A DNA stretch of 19,776 nt from an uncultured Eubacteriales bacterium (GTDB lineage Bacteria > Bacillota > Clostridia > Lachnospirales > Anaerotignaceae): positions 1 to 19,776 of the forward strand of contig URLB01000020.1 of assembly GCA_900548595.1 (NCBI GenBank). The letters run 5' to 3'. Positions 13,770-19,776 of the stretch are shown here, piece after piece. Each line of letters begins with the position of its first letter. The first letter of the stretch is position 1. The notes below the pieces were generated by a model. The model did not search any database. It saw only the letters and a list, made by a program, of their open reading frames with translations, and was not told the DNA's origin. A program made the position numbers and the translations under genes.

Positions 13770-15101
13770 ATGTATCTTATAACCAACGGTAAAGTCATTA
13801 CGAGGGATATTGACAACCCATATTTTGAAGACGGCGGCGTTGCCGTTGACGGAAACAAAATAATAGAAGTAGGCAGCGACCTTGATCTTAAACTGAAATA
13901 TCCCCATGCGGAAATAATAGACGCCGAAGGAAACCTTATAATGCCGGCATTTATAAATACCCATACGCATATATACAGCGCGCTTGCCAGAGGTCTTTCC
14001 ATAAACGGATATAATCCGAGAAACTTTTATGAGGTTCTTAACGGAATGTGGTGGAATATAGACCGCCATCTTGACTTGGACGGAACAAGAGCGTCCGCCT
14101 ACGCAACATATATAGAATGTATAAAAAACGGAGTTACTACCGTATTTGACCACCATGCAAGCTATGGATATATCCCCGGTTCTCTCTTTGAAATAGCCGA
14201 GGTTGCCAAAGAAACCGGCGTTAGAAGCTGTCTATGCTATGAGGTCAGCGACAGAGACGGAGAAATGAAGTGCAGACAGGCAATAAAAGAAAACTACGAC
14301 TTTATAAAATATACGACAGAAGAACCCGACCCTATGCTTAAAGCAATGTTCGGTCTGCATGCCCTTTTTACGCTTTCGGACAAAACTTTGGAAAAATGCG
14401 TGGAAACAAATAACGGAATGACGGGATTCCATATACATGTATCGGAGGGCATAAACGACGTTCAGGACACATGGGAAAAATATAAAAAGAGACCCGTTGA
14501 AAGACTGAGGGACATGAACATACTCGGTCCCAAAACGATACTGGGACACTGTATCCACGTCAATGACGAGGAAATGGATATAATCAAAGAAAGCCGCTCA
14601 ATGGTTGTAAACAATCCCCAGTCCAACATGGGCAACGCCGTCGGCTGCTCACCCGTAATAAACCTGTATAACCGCGGAATACTTGTAGGTCTGGGAACGG
14701 ACGCATATACCCACGATATGCTTGAAAGCATGAAAACAGTTTTGGCAATACAGCGCCACAATTCCAAAATGCCCAATACAGGCTGGGCAGAAGCAGTAGG
14801 AATGCTTTTCAGAAACAACCCGATAATGTGCGGAAAATACTTCGACGAACCCCTCGGTATATTAAAAGCAGGAGCGGCAGCCGATGTAATCATTATGGAA
14901 TATAAGCCGTATACTCCTCTTTCCGCCGAAAACATAGACGGCCATCTTATTTTCGGAATGAACGGCCATAACTGTATTACAACCATGGCAAACGGTAAAC
15001 TTCTTATGCGCGACCGCCGTCTTGTGGATTTAGATGAAGAAAAAATAAACGCCGATATAATGGAAACAGCCAAAAAGCTTTGGAAAAACATAAACGGTTG
15101 A
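13770..15101 (+). CDS. ssnA: SsnA-type amidohydrolase of the SeMH gene set
   Basis: A 443-residue metal-dependent hydrolase of the amidohydrolase superfamily, close to the SsnA group and related to cytosine/guanine deaminase and chlorohydrolase types. Metal ligands are visible: His65 and His67 in NTHTH, the H-x-H of GFHIHVSEG at 221/223, His260 in LGHCIHVN, and Asp311 in LGTDAYTHD. The N- and C-terminal beta segments of the family are present. The ATG has a strong GGAGG just upstream. SsnA genes travel with ygfK, selD and yqeB in organisms with selenium-dependent molybdenum hydroxylases, where it probably acts on a purine-like product. The exact reaction is not established. A gap of 14 bp separates it from ygfK. 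Confidence 0.9.
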   Translation: MYLITNGKVITRDIDNPYFEDGGVAVDGNKIIEVGSDLDLKLKYPHAEIIDAEGNLIMPAFINTHTHIYSALARGLSINGYNPRNFYEVLNGMWWNIDRHLDLDGTRASAYATYIECIKNGVTTVFDHHASYGYIPGSLFEIAEVAKETGVRSCLCYEVSDRDGEMKCRQAIKENYDFIKYTTEEPDPMLKAMFGLHALFTLSDKTLEKCVETNNGMTGFHIHVSEGINDVQDTWEKYKKRPVERLRDMNILGPKTILGHCIHVNDEEMDIIKESRSMVVNNPQSNMGNAVGCSPVINLYNRGILVGLGTDAYTHDMLESMKTVLAIQRHNSKMPNTGWAEAVGMLFRNNPIMCGKYFDEPLGILKAGAAADVIIMEYKPYTPLSAENIDGHLIFGMNGHNCITTMANGKLLMRDRRLVDLDEEKINADIMETAKKLWKNING

Positions 15102-15115
15102 AGGAGATGATATAA

Positions 15116-18067
15116 ATGGGTGAAAAAATGACGCCAATCCCTTTCAAAAAACTTATAAACAGAATTCTCTGCGAATATGAAAACGAGAAAACCGTTTTCG
15201 GAGTGCGTTACCCTTACATAAAAAAAGATAATAAAACTCTTGAACTTTTCGGTGAAAAAGCGGAGACGCCTTTCGGTCCTGCGGCAGGTCCCAACACCCA
15301 GCTTGCACAGAACATAGTAGCCGCTTATTTTGCAGGCAGCAGGTTTTTCGAGCTTAAAACAGTGCAAATAATGGACGGTGAAGAACTGGCGGCGTGTATT
15401 TCACGCCCATGTATACTAGCCGAGGACGAAGGCTATAACTGTGAATGGTCTACGGAACTTCTTGTTTCGCAGGCTTGCGACGAATATATAAAAGCATGGC
15501 TTGCCCTGAAGGTTTTTTCCAAAAAATTCGGTCTCGGCTCTCCCGACGGGTTCATATTCAACATGAGCGTCGGATACGACCTGGAAGGCATAAAAAGCAA
15601 AAAAATAGACCGCTTTATAGAAAGCCTGAAAGACGCCTCCGTAACGCCCCAATGGAAAGAATATAAAAATATACTGAAAGAATTTTTCCCAAAGGACGCA
15701 GAATATATAGACAATATACCGTCAATGGTATGTACAAGCGTAACCCTTTCGACGCTTCACGGCTGTCCTCCGCAGGAAATAGAAAGAATAGCTTCATATC
15801 TTATAGCGGAAAAACATCTTAATACCTTTGTAAAATGCAATCCGACAATACTCGGCTATGATTTTGCCCGTGAAACCCTTGATAAAATGGGATATGATTA
15901 TATATCCTTTGACGACCGCCATTTTAGGGAGGACTTACAGTACTGCGACGCTGTTCCAATGTTTACCCGTCTTAAGACATTGGCGGAAAGCAAAGGATTG
16001 GAATTCGGCTTAAAGCTGTCCAATACTTTCCCCGTTGACGTAAAAGCGGGAGAACTTCCATCGGAAGAAATGTACATGAGCGGAAAATCTCTGTTCCCCC
16101 TTACCGTGGAAATGGCTAACCGAATATCGAAGCAATTCAACGGAAAAATGCGTATAAGCTATTCGGGCGGAGCGGATTTCTTCAATATCGACAAACTTTT
16201 TGAAGCCGGTATATGGCCCATAACCGTAGCCACGACAATACTGAAACCGGGCGGTTATAACAGACTGAAACAATTGGCTGAAAAGCTTGAACGCTGTGAA
16301 TTCCGTCCGTTTGACGGCGTTGACTGCGAAAAAACGGATAAACTCGCAAAAGAAGCTGTCAGCGATATTCACTATATAAAGCCCGTAAAACCGCTTCCTA
16401 GCAGAAAAATCAATAAATCCGTTCCCCTTACGGACTGTTTTATCGCCCCGTGTAAGTCAGGCTGTCCGATAGGTCAGGACATACCCGAGTACATAGAGCT
16501 TTGCGGACAGAAAAAATATACGGAAGCTCTGAAAGTAATAACGGCAAAAAATCCTCTTCCGTTCATAACGGGAACAATATGTCCGCACCACTGCGCAGAC
16601 AAATGCACGAGAAACTTTTATGAGATTCCCGTTGATATACGTTCCGAAAAGCTTAAAGCCGCCGAAAACGGATTTAATGAATTTATAAAGAATTTCTCCG
16701 TTCCGAAGCCTTCGACAAAAACCAATGTTGCTATTGTCGGCGGAGGCCCTGCCGGAATGGCTGCGGCATATTTCCTCGGCATAAGCGGTATAAAAGCTAC
16801 TGTCTATGAAAAAGAAGCAAAACCGGGCGGTATAGTAAGAAACGTCATACCTTCTTTCAGAATATCAGACGAAGCCATAGACAAAGATGTCGAACTTATT
16901 AAAAAATCGGGCGCGGAAATAAAACTTAACACAGAAGCCCCCTCCATCGAAGAACTTAAATCAATGGGATATACCCATATACTTTACTGCACGGGAGCCG
17001 TAAAACCGGGAAAACTGGACATCGGCGGAAATACGTTAAACGTAATAGACTTTTTAAAAAGGCTCAAATCAAGTGAAAATATAAACATCGGAAAAAATGT
17101 AGCCGTCATAGGCGGAGGAAATACCGCCATGGACGCGGCAAGAGCCGCAAAAAGGGTCTGCGGCGTTGAAAACGTTACTATTGTATACAGACGCACCAAA
17201 AAATACATGCCTGCCGATGAGGAGGAACTTTCCATGGCTGTCGGTGAAGGCATTGAATTTTTGGAACTTGCCGCCCCCGTAAAACATGAAAACGGAGTTT
17301 TGACCGCAAGAAAAATGATACTTGGCAAACCCGATGAAAGCGGAAGAAGAAGTCCCGTTGAAACGGACGAACTGATAAACATAAAAGCCGATACGGTTAT
17401 AGCCGCCGTGGGAGAAAGCGTTGACAGCGAATTCTTCACATCTCAGGGTATAGAAACAGATAAAAAAGGCCGTCCGTCATTTAAAACAAATATAAATAAT
17501 GTATACGTTGCCGGGGACGCATTGAGAGGTCCTTCGACAGTAGTTGAATGTATTGCCGATGCAAAGGCTTTTTGCGAAGCCATAACAGAAAACCGAATTT
17601 CCGCAAACATCACGGAAAATATGCTTTCCTGCAAAGAAAACGCCGTTTCCAAAAAAGGCGTGCTTAAAACTCCGTCGGGCCGTGAGAGTGAAAGATGTCT
17701 CTCATGCAATATCGTATGTGAAAACTGCGTAGACGTATGTCCTAACAGAGCGAATATTGTTATACATCCTAAGGGAATGGGAGCGCAAATAGTCCATATA
17801 GACAGCCTCTGTAACGAATGTGGAAACTGTGAAACTTTCTGCCCTTACAGCAGCGCCCCTTATAAAGACAAATTTACTCTTTTCAGTACCGTTGAGGAAT
17901 TTTCCGAAAGTACAAACAACGGTTTTGTACCTCTCAGAGAAAATCTTTTCAGAGTAAGACTTGATAATACTGTACACGACTATGACCTTTCAAAGGATAA
18001 TAGTCTGGATAAAAATATAGAAATACTGATACTTACAATCAAAAACGACTATCCTTACATACTTTAA
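15116..18067 (+). CDS. ygfK: YgfK: putative selenate reductase-like flavin/iron-sulfur oxidoreductase
   Basis: A 983-residue multi-domain electron-transfer protein. Residues 1-410 form a dihydroorotate-dehydrogenase-like barrel (FGPAAGPNTQLA, LSTLHGCPP, YSGGADFFN). Residues 440-500 carry the GltD-type N-terminal [4Fe-4S] cysteines (C441, C446, C450, C489, C493, C497). GGGPAG near 542 binds FAD and GGGN near 666 binds NAD(P)H. The C-terminal part has two ferredoxin motifs, C861-C875 and C899-C909. It is known as a companion of SeMH systems and is proposed to carry electrons for the hydroxylase; selenate reduction itself is not proven. ATG at 15116 follows AAGGAG. It is co-transcribed with ssnA. 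Confidence 0.92.
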   Translation: MGEKMTPIPFKKLINRILCEYENEKTVFGVRYPYIKKDNKTLELFGEKAETPFGPAAGPNTQLAQNIVAAYFAGSRFFELKTVQIMDGEELAACISRPCILAEDEGYNCEWSTELLVSQACDEYIKAWLALKVFSKKFGLGSPDGFIFNMSVGYDLEGIKSKKIDRFIESLKDASVTPQWKEYKNILKEFFPKDAEYIDNIPSMVCTSVTLSTLHGCPPQEIERIASYLIAEKHLNTFVKCNPTILGYDFARETLDKMGYDYISFDDRHFREDLQYCDAVPMFTRLKTLAESKGLEFGLKLSNTFPVDVKAGELPSEEMYMSGKSLFPLTVEMANRISKQFNGKMRISYSGGADFFNIDKLFEAGIWPITVATTILKPGGYNRLKQLAEKLERCEFRPFDGVDCEKTDKLAKEAVSDIHYIKPVKPLPSRKINKSVPLTDCFIAPCKSGCPIGQDIPEYIELCGQKKYTEALKVITAKNPLPFITGTICPHHCADKCTRNFYEIPVDIRSEKLKAAENGFNEFIKNFSVPKPSTKTNVAIVGGGPAGMAAAYFLGISGIKATVYEKEAKPGGIVRNVIPSFRISDEAIDKDVELIKKSGAEIKLNTEAPSIEELKSMGYTHILYCTGAVKPGKLDIGGNTLNVIDFLKRLKSSENINIGKNVAVIGGGNTAMDAARAAKRVCGVENVTIVYRRTKKYMPADEEELSMAVGEGIEFLELAAPVKHENGVLTARKMILGKPDESGRRSPVETDELINIKADTVIAAVGESVDSEFFTSQGIETDKKGRPSFKTNINNVYVAGDALRGPSTVVECIADAKAFCEAITENRISANITENMLSCKENAVSKKGVLKTPSGRESERCLSCNIVCENCVDVCPNRANIVIHPKGMGAQIVHIDSLCNECGNCETFCPYSSAPYKDKFTLFSTVEEFSESTNNGFVPLRENLFRVRLDNTVHDYDLSKDNSLDKNIEILILTIKNDYPYIL

Positions 18068-18107
18068 TCCGAAATGGAGATATACACTAAAATCGAATAC
18101 ATAACGA

Positions 18108-18147
18108 AAATCAGGACGGTAAATTCATACCGTCCTGATTTATTTCC
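18108..18147. terminator. Bidirectional terminator between ygfK and selD
   Basis: AAATCAGGACGGTA (18108-18121) and TACCGTCCTGATTT (18128-18141) make a perfect 14-bp stem with a 6-base loop. A T-rich tail follows on the + strand (TTTATTTCC) and T/A-rich sequence follows on the - strand. Confidence 0.85.
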
Positions 18148-18153
18148 GCATAT

Positions 18154-19182
18154 TTAAACAAGCTTTATTCTCGCTCCGTCTTTATATTCCGTTATCTTAC
18201 CTATCTTTGCGGCTCTCGGTATATATTTCTTTATTTCCTCAAATAAACCGCTGTCGGGTGCTGCGGCTATTAAAAGTCCGCCCGACGTCTGTGGGTCGTA
18301 CAGCATATCCTGTATTTTAAGCGCAACATTTCCTCCGTCGACATAGTTTTCGGCATAATTTCTGTTTCTGTAAAGTCCTTCGGGGAGTATACCCATTTCA
18401 GCCATTTCTTCCGCTCTGTCTACAAATTCCATATTGTCCGTATATATTTCCGCGGCAGCTTCCGAACCTTGCGTCATTTCCAAAAGATGTCCCATAAGTC
18501 CGAATCCCGTTACGTCCGTGCAGGCATGGACATCGTATTTTATCATAATATCCCTCGCCTGTTTATTAAGCGTTGCCATTTGCTTTAATACGTTGCCCAA
18601 AGTTTTATCGTCAACCATTCCTGCCTTTGCGGCGGTCGTTATAATGCCCGTTCCTATGGGTTTTGTCAGAATAAGCTCGTCTCCCGGCTTGGCGCCTGCA
18701 TTTTTCAGTATTTTATCGGGATGTATAAATCCCGTTACTGCCAATCCGTATTTTGGCTCGTCGTCAAATATAGAGTGTCCTCCCGTTATAAGGGCTCCTG
18801 CCTCGTATACTTTATCATATCCGCCTTTAAGTATGGAATGTACATGTTCCTTTTCCATATCCTGCGGTACAGCCATTATATTAAGACACAGCTTAGGCTC
18901 TCCTCCCATGGCGTATATATCCGACATGGCGTTTGCCGCAGCTATCTGTCCGAACAAATACGGGTCGTCGGCAATGGGAGGAAAAAAGTCCACAGTTTGC
19001 ACAACGGCAATATCGTCGCTTATTTTATAAACCGAAGCATCGTCGCTTTTATCAAATCCAACCAAAAGATTCGGGTCGTTATGAACTTTTATATCCTCCA
19101 AAAGCTTTGCCAGTGTGCCTGCTCCGACTTTCGCCCCGCACCCTGCGCATTTTGCAAGCTTCGTAAGTTTAATATCATCCAT
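18154..19182 (-). CDS. selD: Selenide, water dikinase (selenophosphate synthase) SelD
   Basis: A 342-residue ATP-dependent enzyme that makes selenophosphate from selenide, the selenium donor for selenocysteine, selenouridine and the SeMH cofactor. The active-site segment AGCGAK at residues 13-18 keeps the catalytic Cys15 and Lys18; the second Cys of the E. coli GCGCK motif is Ala here. Residue 15 is a plain TGC Cys, not an in-frame TGA. TGGHSIFDD, DVTGFGLMGHL and DPQTSGGLL follow in the expected order. The ATG starts 2 bp after the yqeB stop, and the ribosome binding site GGGAGGGA overlaps the end of yqeB. No selA, selB or selU is in the window, so this selD probably serves the hydroxylase pathway. 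Confidence 0.95.
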   Translation of the reverse strand: MDDIKLTKLAKCAGCGAKVGAGTLAKLLEDIKVHNDPNLLVGFDKSDDASVYKISDDIAVVQTVDFFPPIADDPYLFGQIAAANAMSDIYAMGGEPKLCLNIMAVPQDMEKEHVHSILKGGYDKVYEAGALITGGHSIFDDEPKYGLAVTGFIHPDKILKNAGAKPGDELILTKPIGTGIITTAAKAGMVDDKTLGNVLKQMATLNKQARDIMIKYDVHACTDVTGFGLMGHLLEMTQGSEAAAEIYTDNMEFVDRAEEMAEMGILPEGLYRNRNYAENYVDGGNVALKIQDMLYDPQTSGGLLIAAAPDSGLFEEIKKYIPRAAKIGKITEYKDGARIKLV

Positions 19183-19184
19183 TT

Positions 19185-19776
19185 TTATCCCTCCCGAAAA
19201 GATAATATGGCTTCAAGAACTCCGCCCCCTACGGCAAGAGCTTTATCCGAAACCGTATAGCAATGTTCCTTTACGCACCTTGGGTCTACGTCTCCGCTTT
19301 TCATGCCTTTATAAACGGGCGTTCCCTTTGGCAATATCCCTCTTAAAACGCCGCCTATACTGCATTTAACGGCTTCTCCGTCTATATACGCAACTGTCTG
19401 TCCTTCTTTAACCGTATCGCCGATTTCACACACAGGGTCGAAAGCTCCGTCCTTTACCGCTCTTATTATCCTCTCTGTCGTATATCCTCCGATATTTCCG
19501 GGCACTCCCGTATTTGCCGCGGCAGAGCCGTTTTTTATAACTCTTCCCAAGTAATGCCCTCTTTTGGTCTCTATAACGGCATGACAGTCGACTCCTGCCG
19601 TAAATCCCGGTCCCACGCCTATGACAATCGGCGCGTCATCTATTTTCGTTCCGAGATTTTCCTTTGCCAATATGGCGTCTACAATTGCCTCGGGCTTCAA
19701 AGCTTTTATGATTTTCGCCTTTTCATCGGCTATAACCGCTATATTTCCCATAGACAGTATTTTTTTTATTTCTTCG
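19185..19776 (-). CDS. yqeB: YqeB/EF2563-type SeMH maturation protein, 5' end cut by window edge
   Basis: The reading frame is open to the right edge, with EEIKKILSMGNIAVIAD reading through an ATG at 19751; that Met is internal, not the start. The visible 195 or so residues contain the family's conserved core (VIGVGPGFTAGVD, IETKRGH, GSAAANTGVPG and GGYTTERIIRA) and a late biotinyl-like turn (GDTVKEGQTVAYIDG). The full family protein is about 270 residues. Its role is inferred from its strict company with selD: maturation of selenium-containing molybdenum hydroxylases. Some 60-80 N-terminal residues lie outside the window. The stop, TAA, is 2 bp from the selD ATG. Confidence 0.88.
   Translation of the reverse strand, partial: EEIKKILSMGNIAVIADEKAKIIKALKPEAIVDAILAKENLGTKIDDAPIVIGVGPGFTAGVDCHAVIETKRGHYLGRVIKNGSAAANTGVPGNIGGYTTERIIRAVKDGAFDPVCEIGDTVKEGQTVAYIDGEAVKCSIGGVLRGILPKGTPVYKGMKSGDVDPRCVKEHCYTVSDKALAVGGGVLEAILSFREG

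Noticed and set aside
14462..15367. A 301-codon - strand open frame over the ssnA/ygfK junction
   Set aside because: Antisense to two clear genes, with no family resemblance.
18154..19182. Possible selenocysteine in SelD
   Set aside because: The catalytic position is a TGC codon; there is no in-frame TGA there.

Overview
The window looks like chromosomal DNA of an anaerobic, moderately AT-rich Bacillota, most likely a clostridium. Signs of this are strong AGGAGG-type ribosome binding sites, some TTG/GTG starts, heavy use of ATA codons, short intergenic gaps with compact terminators, and a selenium-dependent molybdenum hydroxylase (SeMH) gene set. No rRNA, tRNA, CRISPR array or recognisable transposase was found. 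Both ends cut a gene: tcdA at the left and yqeB at the right.

Left part (1-2.7 kb, + strand): the end of tcdA overlaps ttcA by 4 bp; both are tRNA anticodon-loop modification genes. They are followed by a 257-bp block of consecutive hairpins, bounded by two near-identical palindromes, the second of which is a terminator. A DUF1275 membrane protein gene with its own good promoter follows.

Middle part (2.7-9.7 kb, - strand): a TetR-type regulator with a promoter and two operator-like inverted repeats, then a terminator, then a two-gene unit: an MMPL/RND exporter and a 1157-residue secreted, membrane-anchored GLUG-repeat protein with a long helical insert. Their coding regions overlap by 8 bp, which suggests that they work together at the cell envelope. 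This is the least understood part of the window.

Next (9.7-13.6 kb) come metabolic genes: an alpha/beta hydrolase (-), a GNAT acetyltransferase plus nucleoside hydrolase pair (+), and a threonine-aldolase-type PLP enzyme (-).

Right part (13.7-19.8 kb): ssnA and ygfK (+) converge on selD and yqeB (-) across a shared bidirectional terminator. All four belong to the SeMH gene set: SelD makes selenophosphate, YqeB is a predicted maturation factor, YgfK is a multi-domain flavin/iron-sulfur oxidoreductase, and SsnA is an amidohydrolase. The hydroxylase itself (xdh-like) is not in the window and may lie beyond the right edge.
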